Notes under the pieces: model-generated
Told to the model about the DNA's origin: nothing
Databases searched by the model: none
The model's input: only the letters and a program-made list of their open reading frames with translations
Part shown: positions 1-9,660 of the stretch, piece after piece
How the letters are laid out: every line of letters begins with the position of its first letter
Numbering within the stretch: the first letter of the stretch is position 1
Made by a program: the position numbers and the translations under genes
Source: Streptomyces aurantiogriseus
GTDB taxonomy: Bacteria > Actinomycetota > Actinomycetes > Streptomycetales > Streptomycetaceae
Assembly (NCBI RefSeq): GCF_014649375.1
Contig: NZ_BMSX01000022.1
Span: 124,001-188,000, forward strand
Direction of reading: 5' to 3'
Length of the DNA: 64,000 nt

Positions 1-3000
1 GAGCGGGACGACGGCGTGGGCGCGCCCGGTCACCACGGTCACGGCCTCGTCGAGGGTGAGGGCGCCCGCGTCATGAGCGGCGGCGATCTCGCCCAGGCTG
101 TGTCCGACCACGGCGTCCGGGGCGACGCCGAGCGCGCGCCAGGCGGCGGCCAGCGCCGCATTCACCGCGAACAGCACCGGCTGGAGGTACTCGGTGCGCT
201 CCAGCGGCGAGAACTCCTCAGGAGCGCGCAGGACGTTGAGCACGGACCAGCCGACGTGCCGCTGCACGGCCTCGTCGATCCGGGTCAGCTCCGCACGGAA
301 CGCCTCGGAGTCGGCGTACGACTCCAGCCCCATGCCGGGCCATTGGCCGCCGTGCCCGGCGAACACGAAGGCGACCTTCCCGCCCTGCTCCTCGCGGGGC
401 GCGGCCAGGGGCGCCCGTCCGGACGCCAACGCGTCGAGGACGGTGCGTAGTTCGCCGTGGTCGCCGGCCACGACAGCGGCACGCCGCTCGAAGTGGCTGC
501 GGTGGTGGGCGAGGGTGTGGGCGAGGTCCGGCAGGACGGTGTCCTCGGTGACCTGTGCGGAGAGCCGCGCGGCCTGTCCGCGCAGGGCGGCCTCACTGCG
601 TCCGGACAGGACGAACAGCCGCTTGCCCTCCGGCACGTCGGCCTCCGGCGGTGGCTCGTCGGCAGGTGCGTCGGCAGGTGCCTCCTCCACGATCACATGG
701 GCGTTCGTGCCGCTGATCCCGAAGGCGCTCACCCCGGCGCGCCGGACCCGCTCCCCCGTCGCCGGCCAGGGCCGCGCCTCCCGGACCAGCCGCAGTCCGC
801 TGTCGTCCCAGTCCACATGACGGCTGGGGGTGTCCGCGTGCAGGGTGGCCGGTAGTGTCTCGTGGCGGAGCGACTGGACCACCTTGACCAGCCCGGCGAT
901 GCCTGAAGCGGCCTGGGTGTGACCGATGTTGGACTTGAGGGATCCCAGGTACAGCGGCCGCTCACGGGGGCGGGTCGCGCCGAAGACCTGGGAGAGGGCG
1001 TTCGCCTCGATGGGGTCGCCGAGGGTGGTGCCGGTGCCGTGCGCCTCGACGTAGTCGATGTCGTCGGGGGCGAGCCCGGACTGTTCCAGGGCGCGCCGGA
1101 CGACCTGCTCCTGGGCGGGCCCGTTGGGGGCGGACAGCCCCTGGCTGCGGCCGTCCTGGTTGACGGCCGTGCCGCGCAGCACCGCGAGCACCCCGTCGCC
1201 GTCGCGCCGGGCGTCGCTCAGCCGCTTCAGGACGAGCATGCCGGCGCCCTCGGCCCAGATCGCGCCGTCGGCGTCGTCGGAGAAGGAGCGGCAGCGGCCG
1301 CTCGCGGACAGCCCGCGCAGACGGCTGAACTCGACGAAGGTCTGCGGGGTCACCATCAGGGTGACACCGCCGGCGAGCGCGAGGTCGCACTCGCCCGACC
1401 GCAGCGCCTGGGCCGCGAGGTGGGTGGCGACCAGGGAGGACGAGCAGGCCGTGTCGACGGTGAGCGCGGGCCCGTGCAGGCCGAGGGCGTACGCGAGCCG
1501 GCCGGAGGCCACGCTCAGCGCGGAGCCGGTGCCGACGTAGCCGTCGAGCTGGTCGAGGCGGGTGCCGGCCAGGTAGTCGCTGCCGAACATGCCGACGTAC
1601 ACGCCGGTGGTGCTGCCGGCGAGGGAGGCGGGCACGATCCCGGCGCGCTCCAGCGCCTCCCACGCCGTCTCCAGCAGCAGCCGCTGCTGCGGGTCCATGG
1701 CGGCGGCCTCCTTCGGGGTGACGCCGAAGAAGCCCGCGTCGAAGGACTCGATGTCGTCGAGGAATCCGCCGTCCCGGGCGTAGGACTTGCCGGGGGCGTC
1801 CGGGTCGGGATCGTAGAGGGACTCCACGTCCCAGCGCCCGGCCGGGAAGGGGCCGACGGCGTCCCGCCCGTCGGCGACCAGCCGCCACAGGTCGTCGGGG
1901 TCGTGCACACCGCCGGGCAGACGGCAGGCCATCGCCACGACGGCGATCGGCTCGTCGGTCGGGGCCTTGCCGCGGGCCGGTCGTACGGCGGCCGCCGCCT
2001 TGGTGGTCTTCATGCCGAGCGCGGTGTCGAGCAGGTGGCGGGCGAGCCGGGCCGGGGTGGGGTGGTCGAACAGCAGAGTGGCCGGGAGCTTGACGGCGAG
2101 GCGCGCGCCGATGCGGTTGCGCAGTTCGACCGCCGTCACCGAGTCCATGCCGAGTTCGCGCAGCGGCTGGTCGGGCCGGACGGACTCCGCCGAGCGCAGG
2201 CCGAGGGCGCGGGAGACCTCCTCGCGGACGAGGGCGAGGACGCGGTCGGTGCGTTCGGCCTCGGGCAGCGCGGCCAGCCGGTCGGCGAGGCCGCCGTCCC
2301 GGCCGGTGGTGCGGGGCGCGGGCAGCAGTGAGCGCCACAGAGCGGCCCCTGCCACCGTCTCGCGCAGACGCGGCAGGTCGAGGGCGCAGGCGACCAGGTG
2401 GGGCGTGCCGCGCCGCAGGGAGAGTTCGACCAGGTCGCGGCCCTGGTCGGGGGTGAGGGCGCGGTGACCGAGGCGGGCCATGCGCGCCAGGTCGGCGTGT
2501 TCGGCGGCGAGGCCCTCGCCGGCCCAGGCGCCGAAGGAGACGGAGACCGCGGGCAGCCCCTGGGCGCGCCGGTGGTGGGCGAGCTGGTCGAGGAAGACGT
2601 TGGCGGCCGCGTAGTTGCCCTGACCGGCGTTGCCGAGCACGCCGGCGGCCGAGGACACCAGCAGGAACATCTCCAGCGGCAGTCCGGCGGTGAGCCGGTG
2701 CAGATGGGCGGCGCCGTCGGCCTTGGGCCGCAGCACCCGCGCGAGCCGCTCGGGCGTCAGCTCGGCGATCACTCCGTCGTCCAGGACGCCCGCGCAGTGG
2801 ACCACTCCCCGCAGGGGTGTCTTCACGCGCGCGAGGACATCGGCCAGGGCGTCGGCGTCCGCGACATCGCAGGCGGCCACCTCGGCCTCGGCGCCGAGGG
2901 AGGCCAGTTCGGCGATGGTGTCGGCGGCGCGTGGATCGTCGGCTCCCTGACGGGACGTCAGCATAAGGCGAGGCACGCCTCGTTCGGCGAGCAGGCGCGC

Positions 3001-6000
3001 GATGTGCCGTCCGACGGCACCGAGGCCGCCGGTGATCAGGACGGTGCCGTCGGTGGGCAGGGTCCCGCTGTTCGCAGTGCGGGCGCGGATCAGCCGAGGG
3101 GCAAGCAACTCGTCGCGTCGGCAGGCGAGTTCGGGTTCGCCGACGTGTGCGACGGCGGCCCGGAGCGCGTCCACGCAGTCGGGGCCGTCGACGTCCAGCA
3201 GGGTCAGCCCGAGGTCCGGATGCTCGGCGCGCGCACTGCGGGCCAGCCCCCACAGCACGGACTGCGCGAGCCCCGCAACGGCGTCGCCCGCACCGGCGGC
3301 GACCGCGCCCCGCGTCACCCAGACTGTCCGCGCGGGCGCCTGCCCCGGCGGAAGCGCGACGAGCGCCTGCAACTCGGCGAGTGCGGTGGCTGCCAACTCC
3401 TGGGTGACAGCGGCGGGTTCACCGCCGGACGCGGACTGCGGCCAGAACCGTACGACGACATCGGCGGCGTCCGTGTCGCTCAACCGGACCCCGGCCGCCT
3501 CCAGCCGGCGCACGGCCGCCGGATCACCGACGACGGCCCACTCCCCCTGCGGATCCTCAGCCGGAAGGCCCACGGCCGTCCACGCCACCTCGTACAGGTG
3601 CCGTGCGTTCTCCGAGCCGCCGCTGAGGTCGGCCGGGGTCGCCGTCCGCAGCCGTACGTCCTCCAGACGGCCGGCCGGGAAGCCGTCGGCGTCCCACAGG
3701 GTGAGGTCGAGGGTGAGGTCGGTGGCCGTCGCGCCCGTGCGCCGGACGGAGGCGGTCAGGTCCGTGGCTCCGCCGGGCGGCAGGGTGCAGCGGCCCACGG
3801 CGACGGGCAGCAGGACCCGGTCGTCGGAGGTGTCGAGTGCGGCGGCGACGTGCAGGGCGGCGTCCAGCAGCGCCGGGTGGACCGGGTAGGGGTCGGCCAC
3901 GTCCTGGGCGGTGGGCGGCAGGGACAGGCGGGCGAGCAGTTCCCCGTCGCCGGTGAGCACCGCTTCCCGTACGCCCTGGAAGGCGGGGCCGTAGGCAAGG
4001 CCGGTCCTGGTCAGCCGCTCGTACGTCTCCGGGGTCCAGGCCGGTGCGGCGCCCTCGGGCCACGCCGGTGGCCGGTCCCCCTCCTCCACGGCCGGCTCGG
4101 AGCCCGACGCGGTGGCGTGCAGCGTCCAGCCCGCCGCCTCCTGGCCGCGCGGGCGGCTGTGCACGGTGACCTCGGGCGCGGGACCGTCGGCGACCACCTC
4201 CACGGACACCTCGACCGTGCCGGAGGCGGGCAGGACGAGGGGGGCGAGGAGGAGCAGGCCGGTGACGTCGGCGGGCTCGTCGGGGCGGGCGGCGGCGAGG
4301 GCGGCACGGCACAGTTCGAGCAGGGTGGTGCCCGAGACGACGGTGCGGCCGAACACGGTGTGGTCGGGCAGCCAGTCGGCGGTGGCCGGGGACCATTCGT
4401 TGCGGAAGGTCCAGCGGGTCTCGTCCGCCGACTGGAGCTGGATGCCGAGCAGCGGGTGCGCTGCGCGGTCGAAGAGTCCGGCGGCTGTGCCGGTGGCGCC
4501 CTCGGGCTCGATCCAGTACCGCTGCGTGTCCCAGGCGTACGTGGGCAGTTCGGCCGGGCCCGTCGGGGGAACGAGGCGGCGCCAGTCGAGGTGCCGCCCG
4601 TGGACGTGGAGTTCGGCCGCCGCCCGGTCCAGGCAGGCCGGTCCGTCGGCATCCCGGCGCAGCGAGCCGACGGCGACGAGATCGTGCCCGGCCTCCTCGC
4701 CGATCGTGCGCACGGCGGTCAAGAGGGAGGGATGCGGGCTCAGTTCGACGAAGTACCGGTGTCCGTCGGCCGCCATGCGCTCCACGGTGGGCGCGAAGCG
4801 GACGGGCTCGCGCAGGTTGGTGTACCAGTAGTCGGCTTCCAGTTCCTCGGTGACGGGCTCGCCGGTGACCGTGGAGTACCAGGCCACGGAGCTCGGATAC
4901 GTGATCACGCCGTCGAGTTCGTCGAGGATGTCGGTGCGGACCGGTTCCACCTGGGCGCTGTGGGAGGCGTAGTCGACGTCGAGCCGGCGGACGAACACCT
5001 GCTCGCGGTCCAGGGTGTCGAGGAGTGCCTGGAGCGGCCCGACCTCTCCGGCGATCACCGTGGAGCGTCCGCTGTTGACGGCGGCGACGGACACCCGGCC
5101 GTCCAGGTCGGCGAGACGGGCCTCGACCTCGGTGGGGGGCAGGGCGACGACGGCCATGGTGCCGGTGCCGGACAGCGCGGTCAGGGCCTGGCTGCGCAGG
5201 GCGACGACGGCGGCCGCGTCGTTGAGGCTGAGGGCCCCGGCGACGCAGGCCGCGGCGACCTCGCCCTGGCTGTGTCCGATCACCGCGTCCGGGCGGATGC
5301 CGCGGGCCCGCCACACGGCGGCCAGGGACACCATCACGGCGAAGAGGACCGGCTGGACGACGTCGACGCGGTCCAGGGAGGGCGCGCCCGCGTCGCCGCG
5401 CAGCACGGCGGCGACGGACCACTCGGTGAAGGGGCGCAGGGCGCCGTCGCAGCGGTCGAGTTCGTCCGCGAACACGGGGTCGTGCGCGAGCAGGTCACGG
5501 GCCATGCCGGGCCACTGGGCCCCCTGGCCGGGGAAGACGAAGGCCACCTTGCCGGGCGGAAGGGTCTGCTGGGGGCCCGCGGTACGGTCGGGGTCGGGCT
5601 GTCCGTCGGCCAACGCGGAGAGCGCGGCGAGGAGTTCGTCGCGGTCGGCCGCCTGGACGACGGCCCGGTGCTCGAAGTGGGTGCGATGGTGGGCGAGGGT
5701 CGCGGCGACGGCAGGGAGGGGTGACTCGGGTCGCTCGCGCAGGGTCGCGGCGAGTCGCTCGGCCTGTCCCCGCAGGGCGGGCAGGCTGCGCCCGGAGAGC
5801 GGGAAGAGGGTCTGCCCTGCGAGGCCGGCCGCGGACACCCCGTCCTCCCGGATCGCCCCCTCCTGCGGAGGCACCACGCCCTGCGGAGGCACCCCACCCT
5901 GCGGAGGCACCACGCCCTGCGGAGGCACCCCACCCTGCGGAGGCACCCCACCCTGCGGTGGCATCCCGCCCTGCTGAGGCACCCCACCCTGCGGTGGCAT

Positions 6001-7680
6001 CCCGCCCTGCTGAGGCACCCCACCCTGCGGTGGCATCCCGCCCTGCGGAGGCACCTCCTCCTGGCGCAGCCCTTCCTGCCCGGGCGCCTCCTCCAGCACC
6101 ACATGCGCGTTCGTCCCGCTGATCCCGAAGGCGCTCACGCCCGCCCGCCGCACCCGGTCCGCGCGACGCGGCCAGGCCACCGCGCCGGTGGCCACGCGCA
6201 GCCCGCTCCCGTCCCAGGCGATGTGCTCGGTGGGCGTCTCGGCGTGCAGGGTCGCCGGGATCCGCTCGTGCCCGAGGGCCAGTACCGTCTTGATGACACC
6301 GCCGATGCCCGCCGCGGCCTGGGTGTGTCCGATGTTCGACTTCAGGGAGCCGACGCCGAGGGGCCGGTCGGCGGGCCGTCCCGGCCCGAAGACGGCGGCG
6401 AGCGCGTTGCCCTCGATCGGGTCGCCGAGCCGGGTGCCGGTGCCATGGGCCTCGACGTGGTCGATGTCCTCCGGGCGCAGTCCGGCGGCGTCCAGGGCGG
6501 CCCGCAGCACCCGTTCCTGCGCGAGCCCGTTGGGGGCGCTCAGCCCCTGGCTGCGGCCGTCCTGGTTGAGGGCCGAGCCCTTGACGACGGCGAGGACCCG
6601 GTCGCCGTCCCGCCGCGCGTCGGCGAGCCGCTTGAGCAGCACCAGCCCGCAGCCCTCCGCCCACACCACACCGTCCGCGTCGGCGGAGAACGGGCTGCAC
6701 CGACCGGACGGCGACAGCCCGCGCAGCCGGCTGAACTCGACGTGCCCGCGCGGCGTCACCAGCAGCGTCGCGCCGCCCGCCAGGGCGAGGTCGCACTCCC
6801 CGGCCGCGAGCGCCCGCGCCGCGAGATGCAGCGCGACCAGCGAGGAGGAGCAGGCGGTGTCGACGGTGACCGCGGGTCCCTGGAGGCCGAGCGTGTAGGC
6901 GATGCGCCCGGAGGCCACGCCGGCGGCCGAGCCGGTGCCGACGTGCCCGTCGAGCTGCCCGAGGGAGGCCGCGCCGAGGTATCCGCTGTCGTAGAGGCCG
7001 ATGTAGACGCCCGTGGAGCTGCCGTTGAGCGTGTCGGGGACGATGCCGGCGCGTTCGAGGGTCTCCCAGGCGGTCTGGAGCAGCAGCCGCTGCTGCGGGT
7101 CCATGGCGGCTGCCTCGCGCGGGGAGATGCCGAAGAAGGGCGCGTCGAAGCGGTCGATGCCGTCGAGGAAGCCGCCGCGCAGCGTGTAGGCCTTGCCGGT
7201 GGCCTCCGGGTCGGGATCGAACAGGCCCCGCGTGTCCCAACGGCCCGCCGGCACCTCGGAGATGACGTCCTGTCCGGCGTCGAGGATCCGCCACAGAGCC
7301 TCGGGGTCCTCGGCTCCGCCGGGAAAGCGGCACGCCATGGAGATGAGGGCGATGTCGTCGTGCTCGCCCCGCCCCGGCTGCTCGGATACCTGCTCGACGG
7401 CCCGTTCCTCGAAGAGCGCGTCGGCGAGCGCCGCGATCGTGGGGTGGTTGAACACGAGGGACGGCTCCAGGGTGCGGCCGATCCGCTCGGAGAGGGCGAC
7501 TCCGAGAGCAACCAACTGACGTGATCCCAGGCCGAATTCGGCCATCGGGCGGTGCGGGTCGACGGTCAGCGGATCGAGTCCGGCCGCCTCGGCCACGGCC
7601 GTCGCCAGCCAGGCGCGCACGCCCTCGACGGTCGTCACGGACGGATCGGGGATCTGGTGCTGGGACGCGTTCGCAGGCAT
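1..7680 (-). CDS. Modular type I polyketide synthase, N-terminal part (ACP-KS-AT-DH-KR-ACP-KS-AT...)
   Basis: One frame stays open from the ATG at 7680 to the window edge (at least 2,560 residues, no stop), so the 3' end is missing. Domains by approximate residue: ACP 20-90 (GLGS, Ser53), KS 107-527 (DTACSSSL, VEAHGTGT, NIGHTQ), a repeat-rich linker 541-606, AT 710-1030 (GHSQGE and YASH, the pattern known for methylmalonyl-CoA), DH 1067-1354, KR 1540-1735 (TGGLGAVG, LDD, GNYAAAN; the LDD motif suggests B-type), ACP 1804-1884 (GMDS), KS 1907-2331 and the start of a second AT (GHSLGE). No ER is present. The DH motif reads H-x3-G-x4-S from His1107, with Ser where Pro is usual, so its activity is uncertain. 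The N-terminal ACP without a loading AT, directly behind a fatty acyl-AMP ligase, implies priming with an activated fatty or other carboxylic acid. The product is not recognised. Confidence 0.95.
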   Translation of the reverse strand, partial: MPANASQHQIPDPSVTTVEGVRAWLATAVAEAAGLDPLTVDPHRPMAEFGLGSRQLVALGVALSERIGRTLEPSLVFNHPTIAALADALFEERAVEQVSEQPGRGEHDDIALISMACRFPGGAEDPEALWRILDAGQDVISEVPAGRWDTRGLFDPDPEATGKAYTLRGGFLDGIDRFDAPFFGISPREAAAMDPQQRLLLQTAWETLERAGIVPDTLNGSSTGVYIGLYDSGYLGAASLGQLDGHVGTGSAAGVASGRIAYTLGLQGPAVTVDTACSSSLVALHLAARALAAGECDLALAGGATLLVTPRGHVEFSRLRGLSPSGRCSPFSADADGVVWAEGCGLVLLKRLADARRDGDRVLAVVKGSALNQDGRSQGLSAPNGLAQERVLRAALDAAGLRPEDIDHVEAHGTGTRLGDPIEGNALAAVFGPGRPADRPLGVGSLKSNIGHTQAAAGIGGVIKTVLALGHERIPATLHAETPTEHIAWDGSGLRVATGAVAWPRRADRVRRAGVSAFGISGTNAHVVLEEAPGQEGLRQEEVPPQGGMPPQGGVPQQGGMPPQGGVPQQGGMPPQGGVPPQGGVPPQGVVPPQGGVPPQGVVPPQEGAIREDGVSAAGLAGQTLFPLSGRSLPALRGQAERLAATLRERPESPLPAVAATLAHHRTHFEHRAVVQAADRDELLAALSALADGQPDPDRTAGPQQTLPPGKVAFVFPGQGAQWPGMARDLLAHDPVFADELDRCDGALRPFTEWSVAAVLRGDAGAPSLDRVDVVQPVLFAVMVSLAAVWRARGIRPDAVIGHSQGEVAAACVAGALSLNDAAAVVALRSQALTALSGTGTMAVVALPPTEVEARLADLDGRVSVAAVNSGRSTVIAGEVGPLQALLDTLDREQVFVRRLDVDYASHSAQVEPVRTDILDELDGVITYPSSVAWYSTVTGEPVTEELEADYWYTNLREPVRFAPTVERMAADGHRYFVELSPHPSLLTAVRTIGEEAGHDLVAVGSLRRDADGPACLDRAAAELHVHGRHLDWRRLVPPTGPAELPTYAWDTQRYWIEPEGATGTAAGLFDRAAHPLLGIQLQSADETRWTFRNEWSPATADWLPDHTVFGRTVVSGTTLLELCRAALAAARPDEPADVTGLLLLAPLVLPASGTVEVSVEVVADGPAPEVTVHSRPRGQEAAGWTLHATASGSEPAVEEGDRPPAWPEGAAPAWTPETYERLTRTGLAYGPAFQGVREAVLTGDGELLARLSLPPTAQDVADPYPVHPALLDAALHVAAALDTSDDRVLLPVAVGRCTLPPGGATDLTASVRRTGATATDLTLDLTLWDADGFPAGRLEDVRLRTATPADLSGGSENARHLYEVAWTAVGLPAEDPQGEWAVVGDPAAVRRLEAAGVRLSDTDAADVVVRFWPQSASGGEPAAVTQELAATALAELQALVALPPGQAPARTVWVTRGAVAAGAGDAVAGLAQSVLWGLARSARAEHPDLGLTLLDVDGPDCVDALRAAVAHVGEPELACRRDELLAPRLIRARTANSGTLPTDGTVLITGGLGAVGRHIARLLAERGVPRLMLTSRQGADDPRAADTIAELASLGAEAEVAACDVADADALADVLARVKTPLRGVVHCAGVLDDGVIAELTPERLARVLRPKADGAAHLHRLTAGLPLEMFLLVSSAAGVLGNAGQGNYAAANVFLDQLAHHRRAQGLPAVSVSFGAWAGEGLAAEHADLARMARLGHRALTPDQGRDLVELSLRRGTPHLVACALDLPRLRETVAGAALWRSLLPAPRTTGRDGGLADRLAALPEAERTDRVLALVREEVSRALGLRSAESVRPDQPLRELGMDSVTAVELRNRIGARLAVKLPATLLFDHPTPARLARHLLDTALGMKTTKAAAAVRPARGKAPTDEPIAVVAMACRLPGGVHDPDDLWRLVADGRDAVGPFPAGRWDVESLYDPDPDAPGKSYARDGGFLDDIESFDAGFFGVTPKEAAAMDPQQRLLLETAWEALERAGIVPASLAGSTTGVYVGMFGSDYLAGTRLDQLDGYVGTGSALSVASGRLAYALGLHGPALTVDTACSSSLVATHLAAQALRSGECDLALAGGVTLMVTPQTFVEFSRLRGLSASGRCRSFSDDADGAIWAEGAGMLVLKRLSDARRDGDGVLAVLRGTAVNQDGRSQGLSAPNGPAQEQVVRRALEQSGLAPDDIDYVEAHGTGTTLGDPIEANALSQVFGATRPRERPLYLGSLKSNIGHTQAASGIAGLVKVVQSLRHETLPATLHADTPSRHVDWDDSGLRLVREARPWPATGERVRRAGVSAFGISGTNAHVIVEEAPADAPADEPPPEADVPEGKRLFVLSGRSEAALRGQAARLSAQVTEDTVLPDLAHTLAHHRSHFERRAAVVAGDHGELRTVLDALASGRAPLAAPREEQGGKVAFVFAGHGGQWPGMGLESYADSEAFRAELTRIDEAVQRHVGWSVLNVLRAPEEFSPLERTEYLQPVLFAVNAALAAAWRALGVAPDAVVGHSLGEIAAAHDAGALTLDEAVTVVTGRAHAVVPL
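5863..6060 (-). repeat. 18-bp tandem repeat (11 units) inside the PKS KS-AT linker
   Basis: Eleven consecutive 18-bp units, read on the plus strand as CTGCGGAGGCACCCCACC and close variants, fill 198 bp. On the coding strand each unit gives a hexapeptide of the type GGVPPQ, GGMPPQ, GGVPQQ or GVVPPQ; the last unit is EEVPPQ. The array keeps the reading frame and lies between the end of the first KS and the start of the first KS-AT linker fold. The corresponding stretch in the second module of the same protein is only about 20 residues and has no repeat. Confidence 0.95.
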
Positions 7681-7819
7681 CGGGAAAGGAGTCCTCGTGA
7701 ACTGGGTGCGCGGCGGGATCCGTACGCCATGAGGGGCACGGCCGGAGTGAGGAGTGGGATACGACGGCCGGGGGACAGCCGCCCCGTCGGCCGAACGGGC
7801 GGGCCGAGGGCGGCCGTTG

Positions 7820-9529
7820 TCATCCGTGGGCGGGTGCGCCGATCACGGAGAGGCTGCCGTCGAGGTAGGCGGCGCGGGAGGCGCGGCGCTGGATCTTGCC
7901 GCTGGAGGTCTTGGGAATCGTGCCGGGCTGGACCAGGACGACGTCGTGCACGGGCAGTCCGTGGGCGTCGCCGATCGCGGCCCGGATCAGATCGGTGATC
8001 TTCTCGGCCTCGCCGGCCGCGTCGGGGGCCACCTCGGCGACGAGGACGGGCAGTTCTCCCTCGACGCCGTTGTCCACGGAGAAGGCGGCGGTGCAGCCGG
8101 GCCGCAGCGCGGGGTGGGACATCTCCGCGGCGAGTTCCAGGTCCTGCGGGTAGTGGTTGCGGCCGTCGATGACCATCAGGTCCTTCAGCCGGCCGGTCAC
8201 GAACAGCTCGCCGCCGCGCAGGAATCCGAGGTCGCCGGTGCGCAGGAAGCGGCCCTCGTGGCCGGGCAGGGTGGCACGGAAGGACTCCCGGGTGGCGAGG
8301 GCGTTGCGCCAGTAGCCCTTCGCGACGCTCGCGCCCCGCACCCAGATCTCGCCGGCCTCGCCCTCGGGCAGCTCCTGCCGCCGCTCGGGGTCGGCGACGA
8401 CGACGGTCACCCCTTCGCCGGGCTTCCCGCAGCCCACGGCGGCGGCGTCGGTTGTGTCGCCGTCCGCGTCCAGCAGGACGGGGGGCTGCCCCACCGTGCC
8501 GCCGGTGACCATGACGGTGGCCTCGGCCAGCCCGTAGCAGGGGTAGAAGGCATCGCGACGGAACCCGGCCGGGGCGAAGGTCTCGGTGAACCGCCGCAGG
8601 GTGGCTGCGCGCACCGGTTCGGCGCCGTTGAAAGCGACCTTCCACGAGCTCAGGTCGAGGTCGTCGACGAGTTCGGGGGTGGCGTGCCTCAGACACAGCT
8701 CGTAGGCGAAGTTGGGGCCGCCGCTGGTGTGCGGGCGGTAGTGGCTGACGGCCCGCAGCCAGCGGTCGGGGCGCTGCAGGAAGTGCAGCGGGGAGAAGAG
8801 GGTGGTGGTGAGGCCGAGGTAGACCGTGTTCAGGACCGGGCCGATGAGCCCCATGTCGTGGTAGACGGGCAGCCAGCTGACGATCAGTTCGTGGCCGTAC
8901 TCCTCGATGACCTCCGGGGTGTGGCCCATGCGTTCGGTGATGACCCGCTCGTTGTCCAGCAGGTTGCCGTGGGTGACGACCACGCCCTTGGGTGCGGAGG
9001 TGGAACCGGAGGTGTACTGGAGGAAGGCGACGGAGTCGGCGGTGAGGTCGGGCTCGCGCCAGGCCGCGGCCGTGTCGTCGGCTATGTCCTCGGTGGCCAC
9101 GCAGGTGATCCCGGCGAGTTCGGGCAGGTGCTCGGTCATGGTGCCGAGGGCGGCGATCACCTCGCGGCCGCCCAGGATCACCTTGGCGTCCGCGTCGGCG
9201 ATCAGGCGCTTCATCCGGGTGAGGGCGCGGTGGTTCTGCGCGCGGCCCTGCGGGGGCACGCCCGGTACGGCGACGACTCCGGCGGAGAGGCAGCCGAGGT
9301 AGCCGCAGACGAACTCCAGGCCGGGCGGGTGGAGCAGCATCGCGCGGGAGCCGGCGAGACCGCGTTCCTGGAGCCAGGCGGCGACGGCCCGGGAGCGGGT
9401 GGCCAGGCGGGCGTAGGAGATCTCCTGGATCTCTCCGTCCGGGTCCCCCGTGACGAGGTAGCGGTAGGCGGTCCGGTCGGGCTGGTGCGTGGCGTGCGTG
9501 GTCAGCAGATCGACCAGGGAACGAGCCAT
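7820..9529 (-). CDS. Fatty acyl-AMP ligase (FAAL), PKS starter activation
   Basis: The 569-residue protein has the adenylate-forming core YTSGSTSAPKGVVVTHGN, the A5-type motif FYPCYGLAEATVMVTGG characteristic of FAAL enzymes, TGDLGF, and a C-terminal PKTSSGKIQRR. FAALs activate a fatty acid as acyl-AMP and pass it to an acyl carrier protein rather than to CoA. Its stop is 139 bp before the start of the PKS, whose first domain is a free ACP, so direct loading of that ACP is the natural inference. I chose ATG at 9529 (GGTGAG about 10 nt upstream) over an in-frame GTG at 9544. Same-strand, closely spaced genes suggest one transcript with the PKS. The substrate chain length cannot be read from sequence. 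Confidence 0.93.
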   Translation of the reverse strand: MARSLVDLLTTHATHQPDRTAYRYLVTGDPDGEIQEISYARLATRSRAVAAWLQERGLAGSRAMLLHPPGLEFVCGYLGCLSAGVVAVPGVPPQGRAQNHRALTRMKRLIADADAKVILGGREVIAALGTMTEHLPELAGITCVATEDIADDTAAAWREPDLTADSVAFLQYTSGSTSAPKGVVVTHGNLLDNERVITERMGHTPEVIEEYGHELIVSWLPVYHDMGLIGPVLNTVYLGLTTTLFSPLHFLQRPDRWLRAVSHYRPHTSGGPNFAYELCLRHATPELVDDLDLSSWKVAFNGAEPVRAATLRRFTETFAPAGFRRDAFYPCYGLAEATVMVTGGTVGQPPVLLDADGDTTDAAAVGCGKPGEGVTVVVADPERRQELPEGEAGEIWVRGASVAKGYWRNALATRESFRATLPGHEGRFLRTGDLGFLRGGELFVTGRLKDLMVIDGRNHYPQDLELAAEMSHPALRPGCTAAFSVDNGVEGELPVLVAEVAPDAAGEAEKITDLIRAAIGDAHGLPVHDVVLVQPGTIPKTSSGKIQRRASRAAYLDGSLSVIGAPAHG

Positions 9530-9630
9530 GTTGACGAGTCTCACCTGTCTGGATGTGGGCGAGGGAACTGGAGTTCGAGATGCGTCATCCGCGTCCGCGC
9601 GGACTCCGGGTCCGCGTTCCCCTCGTTCAG

Positions 9631-9660
9631 CTTGCTACCGGCGAGTAACACTCTAGCAAG
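9631..9660. promoter_or_regulatory. Inverted repeat upstream of the FAAL-PKS transcript
   Basis: CTTGCTA and TAGCAAG form perfect 7-bp arms around a 16-nt centre that itself contains TACCGGCGAGTA, a pattern like TetR-type operators of acyl metabolism. It lies about 100 nt upstream of the FAAL start, in the 350-bp divergent gap 9530-9879. No regulator gene is adjacent. The rest of the gap shows no clear promoter by eye. Confidence 0.45.

Noticed and set aside
2398..5724. Long plus-strand frame over the PKS
   Set aside because: Antisense shadow of the PKS; the minus-strand frame contains full KS, AT, DH, KR and ACP motifs.
5863..6060. Possible CRISPR-like array
   Set aside because: Units are contiguous 18-mers without spacers and lie inside a coding frame.
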